Below are positions 44,399-56,939 of a stretch of DNA of 64,000 bases, piece after piece. Position 1 is the first letter of the stretch; every line of letters starts with the position of its first letter. The DNA comes from JACVRX01 sp035697245 (GTDB taxonomy: Bacteria > Actinomycetota > Actinomycetes > Jiangellales > Jiangellaceae): positions 1 to 64,000 of the forward strand of contig DASSDH010000248.1 in the NCBI GenBank assembly GCA_035697245.1. Reading direction: 5' to 3'. Both the position numbers and the translations under genes were made by a program. The notes below the pieces were generated by a model, which made no database searches, was not told the DNA's origin, and saw only the letters and a list, made by a program, of their open reading frames with translations.

Positions 44399-44588
44399 GG
44401 CCTTTCACCTCCTGTGGGCTTCGCGGCCACGGTCTCTCCGTGGCAGGAGGGCTTGTGCGTCGCACGACCCGGCGTACGGACTCCCGCATCGGCCGGGCCG
44501 AGGACCCAGACTACCAGCGCACCAGGCACGCCTACTCCCTCATCCACAGCCTCTCGTCCACCGCCGACAAGCGCTCACGCCAGCCGGT

Positions 44589-44603
44589 AATGACCACGTT
44601 CAC
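44589..44603. repeat. 15-bp interspersed repeat, copy 2
   Basis: Same AATGACCACGTTCAC as at 28498-28512; followed here by TTCATTTGAGAGG, the inverted form of the segment that precedes copy 1. It lies between rpsF and the small membrane gene at 44665. Confidence 0.5.
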
Positions 44604-44664
44604 TTCATTTGAGAGGCCGCGTCGGGGTTGCCGCGGTGTCAGGTTGTGGGCAGGCTGGCGGCCC

Positions 44665-44916
44665 ATGAAGATGGCGATCACCCGGGAGAACGTCCTGGCT
44701 GCGCTGGTGCTGGTGTTCGGCGCGGTCTCGACGATCTGCGCATTCGTGCCAGAGTGGCACGTGTCGGGCTCATGGACCGGCCTGGTCGGGCTGGCACTGG
44801 GGGCCGTCGCCCAGATGATCTCGACGTCGACCGCGCAGCGCTGGGTGATCGTGCCCGGCTGGGTGCTCTCGTTCATCGGGCTCGCCGTCGGCATCTCGAA
44901 CGGAGGCCTGTGGTGA
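44665..44916 (+). CDS. small membrane protein of unknown function
   Basis: An 83-residue protein with three hydrophobic segments (about 9-28, 36-52 and 61-80). Charged residues are confined to the start (KMAITREN) and it contains WHVSGSWTGLVGLALG. I do not recognise a family. ATG 44665 or 44671 may be the start; no strong ribosome site is seen. It converges on the AAA ATPase gene ending at 44990. Confidence 0.55.
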   Translation: MKMAITRENVLAALVLVFGAVSTICAFVPEWHVSGSWTGLVGLALGAVAQMISTSTAQRWVIVPGWVLSFIGLAVGISNGGLW

Positions 44917-44989
44917 CGTCCCGGCCGGGCCACCGCTGCCCGTCGCCGATCGCCCCCGCACCAGAGCCATCTGACCGCCACGTATGTCG

Positions 44990-46180
44990 TCAGCCGTGCT
45001 TTCGCAGGTACTCGCCGAAATGCGGCACGGTGAAGGCGATGGTTCCGCGCTCACCGGAATAGACCAGGCCCTTCTTGATCAGCGAGTCCCGGGCCGGTGA
45101 GAGCGAGGACGGCTTGCGACCCAGGTGATTGGCGACGTCGGCGGTCGATACGGTCCCCTCCGACATTTCGGACAGCGCCGCGATCGCCCGTAGGTAATCG
45201 CGTTCGGCGGGCGTAGCCCGTTCGTAGCGTGAACCGAAGAATCCGACCGCCAACTCCGCCTGCGCGTCGGGAGATGCCACGAGGACGTCGGAGACGGCCA
45301 CCGGGCTGCGTGGCGCATGGTCCCAGGTGACCTTTCCGTAGGCTTGGACGAAGTACGGGTATCCCTCGGTTGACGCGTAAAGAGCGTCGAGAGCCTCCGG
45401 CGCGAATGCGACTCCCTCCTCGGCCGCCGGGTTGACCAGTGCTCGGTCGGCTGCGGCGCGGTCGAGCCGGTCGACACGCACGTAGCGGAACAGCCGCTCG
45501 GAGTAAGACTTCGACGCTGACAGCACGGCCGGCAAGTGCGGGAGGCCAGCGCCGACGACGACGAGTGGCAAACCCTGCTGGGACAGCTCGTGACAGGCCG
45601 CGCACAGCGCGGAGACGTCAGGCTCGGTGACGTCCTGCATTTCGTCGACGAAGATCGCGATTCCCACGCCTACGTCGCGCGCCACCCCGGCCGCGTCGAC
45701 GAACAGTTCGACCAGGTCGATCTCGATGTCCCCGGTGTCCGCACGCCCGGATCTGGCCGCTGCTTCGATCCCGGGCTGCCACCGCTCCCGCAGTTTCGTC
45801 CCGTCCGGGTTGGACCGCAGCGCGAAGGCCTTGAGCACACCGAGAAAGGCATCGACCCGCTCCGGATCGCGGTGCCGCGGAGCGAGTTCCCGCACCGCCA
45901 TGTGCAAAGCGCTGGAGAGCGGCCGGCGGAGCGACTGGTCGGGCCGAACCTCGATCTTTCCGGTCCCCCACAGCCGGCCGATCGCCTGCGACCTCATCGC
46001 GTTGAGCAGCACGGTCTTGCCGACGCCACGCAGACCGGTGAGCACCAAGCTGCGCTCGGGCCGGCCGCGCGCCACTCGCTCCAGAACGACGTCGAACTGC
46101 TCGAGCACGGTGTCCCGGCCGGCCAGCTCCGGCGGACGTTGGCCGGCTCCGGGCGCATACGGGTTGCGCAGCGGATCCAT
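44990..46180 (-). CDS. AAA ATPase with C-terminal winged helix
   Basis: A 396-residue ATPase. The N-terminal PELAGRDTVLEQFDVVL leads into Walker A GLRGVGKT (about 49-56); Walker B is IAIFVDEMQD (about 176-185); a sensor-like VVVGAGLPHLP follows. The lid region has YSERLFRYVRVDRLD and EGYPYFVQAYG. The C-terminal ~80 residues (RDYLRAIAALSEMSEGTVSTADVANHLGRKPSSLSPAR) form a winged helix. The layout resembles archaeal Orc1/Cdc6-like and STAND-type ATPases often labelled ATP-binding protein; in bacteria the role is unknown. ATG 46180 is used. Confidence 0.8.
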   Translation of the reverse strand: MDPLRNPYAPGAGQRPPELAGRDTVLEQFDVVLERVARGRPERSLVLTGLRGVGKTVLLNAMRSQAIGRLWGTGKIEVRPDQSLRRPLSSALHMAVRELAPRHRDPERVDAFLGVLKAFALRSNPDGTKLRERWQPGIEAAARSGRADTGDIEIDLVELFVDAAGVARDVGVGIAIFVDEMQDVTEPDVSALCAACHELSQQGLPLVVVGAGLPHLPAVLSASKSYSERLFRYVRVDRLDRAAADRALVNPAAEEGVAFAPEALDALYASTEGYPYFVQAYGKVTWDHAPRSPVAVSDVLVASPDAQAELAVGFFGSRYERATPAERDYLRAIAALSEMSEGTVSTADVANHLGRKPSSLSPARDSLIKKGLVYSGERGTIAFTVPHFGEYLRKHG

Positions 46181-46265
46181 TGCTCGGACTTTATGAGCCC
46201 GTATAGCGCGAACCGTAGATTTGGCTAGAAAGCAACAGACGGCGTGTCGCGGGCCGCCCTCCCAT

Positions 46266-46313
46266 GATCATGTCCAGTTTGCATGCGCCGACCGCGGCGA
46301 AGTCGACATGATC
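46266..46313. repeat. GATCATG-core inverted repeat upstream of the SSI-like gene
   Basis: Arms GATCATGTC (46266-46274) and GACATGATC (46305-46313) with a 30-bp centre, ending 5 bp before the SSI-like start. The GATCATG core is shared with the 4663 and 48469 elements. Confidence 0.45.
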
Positions 46314-46318
46314 ACCGG

Positions 46319-46762
46319 ATGAAGATCCCGCGGATGGTGTCGCTGGTCGGCATCCTTGTGCTGTCAGCCTGTGGCGATGCCGACAGTGGCTCTGCCGTCA
46401 CCAGCCCGGAGGAGACTCCGACGTCGCCGCCGACATCGCTGACGATCTCCGTCGACCCCGGCGACGGGTCGGCAGCGCAGGAGTGGACCCTGACCTGCGA
46501 TCCGCCTGGCGGCAGCCACCCACAGCCCGAGGCCGCCTGCGCGGCTTTGGCCGACATCGACCCGACGGTGTTCGATCCGGTGCCTCCCAATCAGGTGTGC
46601 ACCCAGATCTTCGGCGGTCCGGAGACAGCGACGGTCAGCGGCACGTGGAACGGCGACGCGGTCGACGCCGCGTTCGCCCGCAACGACGGCTGTGAGATCG
46701 GCCGCTGGGAAGCGGCCATCGAGGTCCTCGGCGCCGGTACGGCGACCGCGAGTCCGACCTGA
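46319..46762 (+). CDS. subtilisin-inhibitor-like (SSI) lipoprotein
   Basis: A 147-residue exported protein. The signal peptide ends in lipobox VLSAC (Cys19), then a Ser/Thr/Pro/Glu spacer. The SSI domain (about 43-140) has the four cysteines in WTLTCDPPGG, EAACAAL, QVCTQIFGG and NDGCEIGRW, and the core ATVSGTWNGDAVDAAFARNDG. SSI proteins inhibit extracellular serine proteases. The reactive loop here (CTQIFGGPE) differs from the classical Met-Val loop, and membrane anchoring as a lipoprotein is a variation on the secreted form. Confidence 0.82.
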   Translation: MKIPRMVSLVGILVLSACGDADSGSAVTSPEETPTSPPTSLTISVDPGDGSAAQEWTLTCDPPGGSHPQPEAACAALADIDPTVFDPVPPNQVCTQIFGGPETATVSGTWNGDAVDAAFARNDGCEIGRWEAAIEVLGAGTATASPT

Positions 46763-46779
46763 GCTGGCCACTCGACGGA

Positions 46780-47556
46780 TCAACGACGGCCGAGCGCGTC
46801 GATCCGCGCGAGCTCGTCGGATGACAACGCGAAGCCGAACACGTCCCAGTTCGCCGCGATCCGATCCGGGTTGGCCGACTTGGGGATGACGACGAAGCCG
46901 TGGTCGACGTGCCATCGCAGCACGACCTGAGCGCGGGTGATGCCGTGGTGGGACGCGATCTCGACCAGCACCGGGTCGTTCAACCGGCTGGTCTTGAACG
47001 GGCTGTATCCCTCTAGGACGACCCCACGGGCGCGCAATGCATCAGCCATTTCACGGTTGTACAGCCGCGGCGACCATTCGATCTGGTCCACTGCCGGTGT
47101 GACGCCGCTGGCCCGGATGAGCTCGTCGATCTGGTTCGGGCTGAAATTGCTGACGCCGATCGACCGGACCAGTCCGTCGCGCTGGATCGCGATGAACTCC
47201 TTCCACACCGACTCGGCTGCACCGCCGCGCGGCGGCCAGTGGACCAGCCATAGGTCGACGTACTCGGTGCCGAGTGCGGCCAGACTTGCCGCGATGGTCC
47301 GGCGTTCACGCCCGGCGTCCGTGGGCCAGAGCTTTGTGGTGATGTAGACCTCCGACCGCGGCACGCCGCTGTCGCGCACTGCCCGCCCGATCTCGGCCTC
47401 GTTTCGGTAGATCGTCGCCGTGTCGATGAGGCGGTAGCCCACGTCGAGGGCGTGCCGTACCGCCTGATATGCCCCACGGCCGTGCAGCTGCCAGGTACCG
47501 AACCCGACCAGCGGCATCTGCACCCCATCGGCCAAGGCAACGCTCGGATTGGGCAT
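46780..47556 (-). CDS. aldo/keto reductase
   Basis: A 258-residue AKR with the catalytic tetrad Asp45 (LIDTATIY), Tyr50, Lys75 (TTKLWP) and His106 (LVHWPP). The C-terminal NADPH-binding motif is VIPKSANPDRI. It resembles 2,5-diketo-gluconate-reductase-type enzymes. ATG 47556 is used; 23 bp separate it from the glycosylase gene upstream on the same strand. Confidence 0.92.
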   Translation of the reverse strand: MPNPSVALADGVQMPLVGFGTWQLHGRGAYQAVRHALDVGYRLIDTATIYRNEAEIGRAVRDSGVPRSEVYITTKLWPTDAGRERRTIAASLAALGTEYVDLWLVHWPPRGGAAESVWKEFIAIQRDGLVRSIGVSNFSPNQIDELIRASGVTPAVDQIEWSPRLYNREMADALRARGVVLEGYSPFKTSRLNDPVLVEIASHHGITRAQVVLRWHVDHGFVVIPKSANPDRIAANWDVFGFALSSDELARIDALGRR

Positions 47557-47579
47557 GCCAGCTCCATGTCTTCAGCAGG

Positions 47580-48443
47580 TCATTTGAGTAAACGGGAGAG
47601 GCGGCGATCGGCGAGCGGCTTTCCACCGGTCTGACAGGTAGGGCAGTACTGCAAGCTGGAATCGGCGAAGGACACCTCACGTACCGTGTCGCCGCATACG
47701 GGGCATGGCTCTCCGGTGCGGCCGTGCACCCGCATAGCAGATCGCTTGGTGTCCTTGAGGTCATGGGCCGCCAGACCCTCCGACCGTTCGACAGCCTCGC
47801 GCAGCGTCTCGACGATTGCCGCATGCAACGTCGCGACCTTGTCGTCGGTCAGCGACGAGGCGGGGTGAAATGGCGACAGCCGCGCCACGTGCAGCACTTC
47901 GTCGGAATAGGCGTTGCCGATGCCGGCCACCACCGACTGGTCTCGTAGCACACCCTTGATCTGGGCCCGGCCGGCTTCGTCGAGAATGCCGCGCAGCCGC
48001 TTCTGCGTGAACTCCTCACTCAGCGGGTCGACGCCGAGGCGGGCGATGCCCGGCACCTCGGTTGGGTCGCGAACGGCATACACCGCCAGCCGTTTCTTGG
48101 TGCCGGCCTCGGTCAGGTCGAATCCGGCGCCGGTCGCAAGGTGGAGCCGCACGGCAAGAGGGCCCCGACCCGGCCGCGGTGGTGTCGGCGACAGGCTCTC
48201 GCTCCACCGCAGCCAGCCTCCCCGAGCCAAATGGGTGATGAAGTGCAGGCCGTCGCAGTCGATGTCGAGGAACTTGCCATGCCGGCGGACGTCGGTGATC
48301 GTCAATCCCTGCAGCGACGTCAACGGCGGGTCGTAGGTCTTGAGCACGCTGATCGCGGCGACGTCGATCCGGGCGACGACCTGGCCAACGGCCTGCTCGC
48401 GCAGAAACGCAGCCAGCGCCTCGACCTCCGGCAGCTCAGGCAC
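47580..48443 (-). CDS. Fpg/Nei-family DNA glycosylase
   Basis: A 287-residue base-excision-repair glycosylase/lyase. After initiator removal the catalytic Pro2 and Glu3 lead PELPEVEAL. A Lys in RRHGKFLDID, the H2TH segment QIKGVLRDQSVVAGIGNAYSDE and the C-terminal zinc finger CPVC...YCPTC are all present. It removes oxidised bases; Fpg and Nei specificities cannot be separated here. GTG 48443 gives the obligatory MPELPE start; the ~290 upstream codons are shadow of aat. Confidence 0.93.
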   Translation of the reverse strand: MPELPEVEALAAFLREQAVGQVVARIDVAAISVLKTYDPPLTSLQGLTITDVRRHGKFLDIDCDGLHFITHLARGGWLRWSESLSPTPPRPGRGPLAVRLHLATGAGFDLTEAGTKKRLAVYAVRDPTEVPGIARLGVDPLSEEFTQKRLRGILDEAGRAQIKGVLRDQSVVAGIGNAYSDEVLHVARLSPFHPASSLTDDKVATLHAAIVETLREAVERSEGLAAHDLKDTKRSAMRVHGRTGEPCPVCGDTVREVSFADSSLQYCPTCQTGGKPLADRRLSRLLK

Positions 48444-48468
48444 GTCGCCATCGTGCCATGGCCGCCCG

Positions 48469-48533
48469 TGTTGATCATGGCGAAGTGGCGGCGGCTGGAT
48501 CGGCGGAAGCAGCCGCTCCGCCATGATCAACAC
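48469..48533. repeat. palindromic repeat element at the aat 3' end
   Basis: Perfect 15-bp arms at 48469-48483 and 48519-48533 with a 35-bp centre. Positions 48470-48491 are identical to the minus strand of 4702-4723. It supplies the last codons and the TGA of aat and lies 25 bp before the glycosylase start. Confidence 0.85.
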
Positions 48534-49212
48534 TGAAGGGAGCAGGGAGGGGCAGCGCCAGCGCGGTTCGCAGGCGGGCCATGTATTCGGCTCGCGAGAT
48601 GGCGACGACACCCAGCCGGCGAAGGTGTGGTGTCGCCCACTGCACGTCGAGCAGGCGCTCGTCTCTGCCGTCGGCCCGCAGCACATCGACCAGCCCGACC
48701 AGGGCGACCTTCGACGCGTCGCGGCCGACCTGCTGAGGTACGTGGAACATCGACTCCCCGGCGAACAGGCCGCCGATCGCCACCCCGTAAAGACCACCGG
48801 CCAGCTGCCCGTCCGGCGTCCACGCTTCCACCGAGTGCGCCCAGCCCAGCCGGTGCAGCTCAGCGTAGGCCGAGGCAACGTCGGCTGTGATCCAGCCGCC
48901 CCGGCGGCGGGGGTCGGCACAGCCGGCGACGACCTCGGCGAAGTTGGTGTCCACTCGGATCTCGAACCGGCGGCTCGACCGGCGCAACGACCGGGAGATG
49001 TGCAGCCCGGCAAGTGGCAACACGCCACGGGGATCGGGTGACCACCAGCCCAGATCCGTGCGCGACAACGGCATCGGGAACATGCCGTGCCGATAGGCGG
49101 CGAGCAGCGTGCCCGGTGCCAGATCGGCACCCACGCCCACCAGTCCGTCAGCGTCTGCTCGATGGACGGACGGGAAGACCCACGGTGTCGGCAGCGGCTC
49201 GACCGATGGCAC
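48475..49212 (-). CDS. aat: leucyl/phenylalanyl-tRNA-protein transferase
   Basis: A 245-residue aminoacyltransferase that adds Leu/Phe to N-terminal Arg/Lys and so marks proteins for ClpAPS. Core motifs are FPSVHRADADGLVGVGADL, AYRHGMFPMP, WWSPDPRGVLPL and GLYGVAIGGLFAGESMFH...DVQWATPHLRRLG. It begins with GTG 49212. The last ~19 residues (SVDHGGAAASADPAAATSP) are encoded by the palindromic repeat at 48469-48533, whose distal arm provides the stop codon. Confidence 0.94.
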   Translation of the reverse strand: MPSVEPLPTPWVFPSVHRADADGLVGVGADLAPGTLLAAYRHGMFPMPLSRTDLGWWSPDPRGVLPLAGLHISRSLRRSSRRFEIRVDTNFAEVVAGCADPRRRGGWITADVASAYAELHRLGWAHSVEAWTPDGQLAGGLYGVAIGGLFAGESMFHVPQQVGRDASKVALVGLVDVLRADGRDERLLDVQWATPHLRRLGVVAISRAEYMARLRTALALPLPAPFSVDHGGAAASADPAAATSP

Positions 49213-49301
49213 CTTGCCAGGTTAGGGCGCTCATCGCGGTCCGATGACCCGAGTGAGATTTGTGGCTCCAGGACGCCCTGAACCTCACGTGGACCATGAA
49301 C

Positions 49302-49361
49302 GCGGCGCCGCAGATCCCACAACGATCACAATGGCGGCGCCGCAGATCTGACAATGATCAC
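49302..49361 (+). repeat. tandem 28-bp direct repeat
   Basis: Two copies (49302-49329 and 49334-49361) agree at 25 of 28 positions; each begins GCGGCGCCGCAGATC and ends GATCAC. Intergenic between aat and the gene at 49453. Confidence 0.7.
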
Positions 49362-49452
49362 CTGCCGCGGGTGCAGACACGTCCCGTTGCCGCGGAAACG
49401 GCCGCAGCCAGGGGGAGCAGTGGAACCCTTCAGCAGGTCGTAGGGTCTGGAT

Positions 49453-50145
49453 ATGGGTCTCCGGGAGACGATGACGAACATGGCCAGCAGCGTCGCCATC
49501 CGCAGGGCGGCTCCCGCGGTCGCGTCGCGCGGAGTCCGGCAGTTCCTCAGCAAAGCGGTCGACGGGTTCCCCGGCTTTCCCGGCGCGCGCGAGGTCGCGC
49601 GCAAGCATCTGGCGCGTACCCAGGACGTCGACGAGGCGGTCAAAGCCGTCATCGACCAACACGTCCGGCTGGCGGGAGCGCAGGGGTTCGTCACCAATCT
49701 CGGTGGGCTGGTCACGATATTCCTGGCAATCCCCGCCAACCTGGCCGGTCTGGCGCTTGTCCAAGCTCGGATGGCAGCGGCAATCGCGCATCTACGGGGC
49801 TACGAGATCACCGACCTCAAGGTGCGCGCTGCCGCCCTGATGACTCTGCTCGGTGAGGAGGGCGTCCGCGAAGCCCTCGCCGAGCACGAGCTCGACCTCC
49901 GACCTCACGACATCGCGGTTGGCGCCGGCGACCTCGACCAAGCGACGCTCGAGCGGATCACCGCCGACGTCACGCAGTCGCTCGTCACCCGGATCGGTGG
50001 CAAGTACGCGACGCTCACGCTCGCCAAGCGGGTACCGCTGATCGGCGGGGCAGTAAGCGGCGGTTTCGACGCGTTCTACACCTACACCGTCGGGAGGTTT
50101 GCCGACCAGGAGTTCCCGCCGCACGTGATGATCGAGCGCGTCTGA
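49453..50145 (+). CDS. EcsC-family-like protein
   Basis: A 230-residue mostly helical protein. The segment [40 protein letters not shown] (about 66-105; quoted in two parts in the family) contains a long hydrophobic stretch. [24 protein letters not shown] and the C-terminal [22 protein letters not shown] fit the EcsC family, membrane-associated proteins of unclear function. ATG 49453 is used. A 29-bp gap separates it from the hydantoinase gene. Confidence 0.7.
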   Translation: MGLRETMTNMASSVAIRRAAPAVASRGVRQFLSKAVDGFPGFPGAREVARKHLARTQDVDEAVKAVIDQHVRLAGAQGFVTNLGGLVTIFLAIPANLAGLALVQARMAAAIAHLRGYEITDLKVRAAALMTLLGEEGVREALAEHELDLRPHDIAVGAGDLDQATLERITADVTQSLVTRIGGKYATLTLAKRVPLIGGAVSGGFDAFYTYTVGRFADQEFPPHVMIERV

Positions 50146-50174
50146 CCGAACGATCCCGGGACGGCGATCACGGC

Positions 50175-53786
<3,612 letters not shown>

Positions 53787-53861
53787 CCAATCCGCACCGC
53801 GAAGCACGACGTACCATGGGTGAGCTTCCTGACGCAGTACGACCGTTCCTGTGGGGTCCAC

Positions 53862-54170
53862 ATGACGGCTCACTTGGCCGACCTGGCCCGTTCGGTATGG
53901 CGCCGATCACGGCACCCGGCTGGCCCAGATCCGTTCGTGACGCTGACCCTCCAGACCCGGTTGACCCGGCTAGCAGGCGAGATCAACCGCCTGGAGCAGG
54001 ACGGCGGTCGCTGGGCTCGAGCCCATCACCTCGGCGCCGCACAGGCCGCGTATGACGACTTGCTCACCGAGGCGTGCCGGCTGCTGCAAGTTCCGGTCCC
54101 CGAAGGCACCCGTCCGGTGCGGCGGCTGCTCGCCGAGAGCGAACTACGCTCCCGTGGCTGGTCCTGGTAG
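53862..54170 (+). CDS. uncharacterised small protein
   Basis: A 102-residue basic, helical cytoplasmic protein (TAHLADLARSVWRRSRHP, then LTRLAGEINRLEQDGGRWARAHHLGAAQAAYDDLLTEACRLL). I do not recognise the family. ATG 53862 is a likely start; GTG 53820 adds 14 residues. It converges on ogt. Confidence 0.5.
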   Translation: MTAHLADLARSVWRRSRHPAGPDPFVTLTLQTRLTRLAGEINRLEQDGGRWARAHHLGAAQAAYDDLLTEACRLLQVPVPEGTRPVRRLLAESELRSRGWSW

Positions 54171-54198
54171 CCAGCCCGGCGCTCGCCCTCCCCTTCTC

Positions 54199-54723
54199 TC
54201 AGAAGGGGGAGCGTGGCGGAGATGTCAGGGCGGGCTCGACCCGCTCGGCTTCCAGATCCAGCAGGAGACGCTTGCGGTGCAAGCCACCGCCGTAGCCTGT
54301 CAGTGAGCCGGATGCGCCGATGACCCGATGGCAGGGCACGATCACTGCGATCGGGTTGCGCCCGTTGGCCAGGCCGACCGCCCGGGCGGCCCCAGGTCGG
54401 CCGATCTGTGCGGCGATCTCACCGTAACTGCGTATCTCGCCGTAGGGGATGGTCCGTAAGGCCGCCCAGACCTCCTGCTGGAACGGTGTGCCTGCTGGCT
54501 TCAGCGGTAGGTCGAAGTCAGTTCGGTCACCGGCGAAGTACTCGCCGAGCTGACGACGAGCCTCGGCAAAGCGGGGAGCATCCTCAATCCAGTCCGTGCT
54601 CGGGCGAGACGGCCCGTGGGCGGCCCCGTCCATGTGCAGGCCCGTTATCCCATCGTCGTCGGCGGTCAGGAACAACGGCCCGATCGGGCTGTCGATCGTT
54701 GACCAGTAGGTCGTGTGTCTCAT
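54199..54723 (-). CDS. ogt: methylated-DNA-protein-cysteine S-methyltransferase
   Basis: A 174-residue suicide alkyltransferase. The acceptor Cys131 is in [13 protein letters not shown], the helix-turn-helix Arg finger in [11 protein letters not shown], and the N-terminal domain begins [16 protein letters not shown]. It repairs O6-alkylguanine. GGAAGGA precedes ATG 54723, 19 bp after the AlkA gene, the same pair as alkA-ogt of mycobacteria. Confidence 0.95.
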   Translation of the reverse strand: MRHTTYWSTIDSPIGPLFLTADDDGITGLHMDGAAHGPSRPSTDWIEDAPRFAEARRQLGEYFAGDRTDFDLPLKPAGTPFQQEVWAALRTIPYGEIRSYGEIAAQIGRPGAARAVGLANGRNPIAVIVPCHRVIGASGSLTGYGGGLHRKRLLLDLEAERVEPALTSPPRSPF

Positions 54724-54742
54724 CGAGTGGTCCTTCCTCTTC

Positions 54743-56215
54743 TTAATGGTGAGCTGTCAGCGCCCACAAATGCATCTGTGCGTACGAGCGCCACGGCCTC
54801 CACGCTTGCGCCGCCGCGGCCGCAGCCGACGGGTCGACCGGAAGGCCAGCCCGCTTCAGCCCGTTCCGAACTCCGAGGTCGCTGACCAGGAAGACGTCGG
54901 GATCGGACAGAGCTCGCATGCGGACGTAGCCGGCCGTCCACGGGCCGATCCCCGAAATCTGCAGCAACTGGCGTTCGACCTCGTCCCGATGAGCGCCCGG
55001 ATCCAGGCGAAGCCGACCGTCCGCGAGCCGGGTGACCAGTTCGTGCAGGGTGTTCTGACGTCGCCCCGGCAGCGGGAGCTCCGCGGGATCGACGGCCGCC
55101 AGCGCGGCCACCGTCGGAAAAGCGTGGGTGACCGCACCAAGCGGCGAGTCGAGTGGCTTGCCGTAGGCGAGGACCAGCCGCCCGGCAAGGTTGCGCGCGG
55201 CGGCTACCGACACCTGCTGGCCCAACACGCTCCGGACGGCTAGTTCGTCACCATCCACGGCACCAGGGACGCGCTGGCCCGGTGACGCCGAGACGAGTGA
55301 CGCGAGGGCCGGGTCGGTTGCAAGCACCTCGTCGACGGCGGCACTGTCGGCGTCGAGGTCGAAAAGCCGACGGCAGCGAGCGACTGCGGAGGCCAGGTCG
55401 CGAGGGTCGGCGAGCCGCAGTGCGGCATCCAGAAAACCGTCAGCAGGGGTCAGTTCGACGATGCCGACTCCGTGTGGCAGCACCAGGCTGCGCCGGTAGG
55501 TCTGGTGCGTGACCTCTTCGACCCCGGGAACCGCGCGGGCCGCGAGGAAGGCGAGAACCCCGGTCAGATCCGCGGGCCGACGATGGGCCAGCCGAAGCTG
55601 GATCGTGCCCGCGGTGGGAGCACCGCCCCGGCTCCCGTACCGCGAATGCCTGCGCAGGTCGCTCGGGGTCGATGCGTAGATCTCTCGGACGGTGTCGTTG
55701 AACTGCCGGATGCTGGCGAAACCAGCCGCGTAGGCCACCTCGGTGACAGGCAGATCTGTGGTCTCGAGCAGGATGCGAGCCGTGTGCGCGCGCTGGGCGC
55801 GAGCCAGCCGCAATGGTCCCGCGCCGACTTCCTCGACCAGGGTGCGATGTACTTGCCGCTCGCTGTACCCAAGCCGAGCCGCGAGGCCGGCCACTCCGTC
55901 GCGATCGACGATTCCATCGGCTATCAGGCGCATCGCCCGGCCGACCAAGTCGGCCCGGATGTTCCATTCGGGCGCACCTGGGCTCACGTCGGGGCGGCAA
56001 CGGCGGCAGGCCCGGAAGCCAGCGGACTGGGCCTGCGCTGCGGACCGGTAGAACCGGACGTTCTCCCGTTTGGGCGTCCTCGCCGGGCAGCTCGGCCGGC
56101 AGTAGATATGGGTCGAGGTGACCGCGGTGAAGAAGACTCCGTCGAACCGGTCATCTCGGCTGCTGACGGCGCGATAGCAGGCTTCGAAGTCGAGCACAGC
56201 TCTACTCTCGCCCAT
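54743..56215 (-). CDS. alkA: AdaA-AlkA fusion: methylphosphotriester sensor and 3-methyladenine glycosylase
   Basis: A 490-residue three-part protein. Residues 1-78 are the Ada N-domain with zinc cysteines 39, 43, 70 and 73 ([22 protein letters not shown]). Residues about 85-190 are an AraC HTH ([33 protein letters not shown]). Residues about 200-490 are an AlkA glycosylase ([19 protein letters not shown]; hairpin [13 protein letters not shown]; catalytic Asp in FLVSDLGV). Methylation of a Zn-Cys should switch on transcription of alkA-ogt. ATG 56215 is preferred to 56263. Confidence 0.93.
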   Translation of the reverse strand: MGESRAVLDFEACYRAVSSRDDRFDGVFFTAVTSTHIYCRPSCPARTPKRENVRFYRSAAQAQSAGFRACRRCRPDVSPGAPEWNIRADLVGRAMRLIADGIVDRDGVAGLAARLGYSERQVHRTLVEEVGAGPLRLARAQRAHTARILLETTDLPVTEVAYAAGFASIRQFNDTVREIYASTPSDLRRHSRYGSRGGAPTAGTIQLRLAHRRPADLTGVLAFLAARAVPGVEEVTHQTYRRSLVLPHGVGIVELTPADGFLDAALRLADPRDLASAVARCRRLFDLDADSAAVDEVLATDPALASLVSASPGQRVPGAVDGDELAVRSVLGQQVSVAAARNLAGRLVLAYGKPLDSPLGAVTHAFPTVAALAAVDPAELPLPGRRQNTLHELVTRLADGRLRLDPGAHRDEVERQLLQISGIGPWTAGYVRMRALSDPDVFLVSDLGVRNGLKRAGLPVDPSAAAAAAQAWRPWRSYAQMHLWALTAHH

Positions 56216-56282
56216 TGGCGCCGCGTGGACTAGCGGAAATCGGACGGCGCTGGCAACGGCCATTCTCGCGGGCTGTCGGGCC

Positions 56283-56939
56283 TCAGTGGGCAGCCTTGGC
56301 CAGCTTGCGGGCTTGACTGAGGGGAAGGCCTTTGGCCTCCTCCGGGAGTCGCCAGATGTCGATCCCGCCCATCACCGGGTAAGCCAGAATGCGGATTCGG
56401 GGCCCACCGGGCCGAGGAGCCCGGCTACTGCCCTTCTCAGCAGAGCCACCCATGAACGCGAATCCGCCGATCTCCAGATCCACCGCGTCGGGCACGTAGA
56501 TGCCTATCCCGCCCATAAGGGCGATCGCCACGATGGTGACCTCATTGGCGTCGATCTCAGCGTGTCGCAGATCGATGTCGTTTCCGCCCATCACGGAGAC
56601 AGCGGTGAGCTGGCGGCCGACTCGCCAGCGGCCCTTCTTTTCGGTGCCGCTCATCACCGCCAACAACCACCGGGTCGGCTTTCGTCGGGTCGGGGCCGGT
56701 ACGACGACACCCTTGGGCAGGTCGCCGATCAGCTTGGCGAGATCAGTGCGCGTCGTCGACGAGTACGCCAGCCCGATCCGCTCCTCGAGCTCTGCCAGTG
56801 TCAACCGGCCGGCCGCGGCATGTTCGGAAAGCCGTGTGACGATCAGCTCGCGTTCGGAGTCCGACGCCCTGATGTCTGGCGCAATCGACGGCTGGTGCAC
56901 TGGCCGCGTTTCCTGCGGCTCGAGCGGTTCACCGGACAC
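56283..56939 (-). CDS. DUF1707 plus LiaF-like C-terminal domain protein
   Basis: A 218-residue protein. Residues about 20-75 are DUF1707 (DIRASDSERELIVTRLSEHAAAGRLTLAELEERIGLAYSS). After a basic linker, the C-terminal ~120 residues show the LiaF-type beta repeat (AVSVMGGNDIDLRHAEI, VTIVAIALMGGIGIYVP, PVMGGIDIW). Members are envelope-associated or regulatory, role unclear. GTG 56939 overlaps the end of the phosphatase-like gene by 11 bp, so coupling is likely. Confidence 0.87.
   Translation of the reverse strand: MSGEPLEPQETRPVHQPSIAPDIRASDSERELIVTRLSEHAAAGRLTLAELEERIGLAYSSTTRTDLAKLIGDLPKGVVVPAPTRRKPTRWLLAVMSGTEKKGRWRVGRQLTAVSVMGGNDIDLRHAEIDANEVTIVAIALMGGIGIYVPDAVDLEIGGFAFMGGSAEKGSSRAPRPGGPRIRILAYPVMGGIDIWRLPEEAKGLPLSQARKLAKAAH

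Noticed and set aside
47580..49322. 580-codon frame ending in the glycosylase
   Set aside because: Only the part from GTG 48443 is glycosylase; the rest is out-of-frame aat on the same strand.
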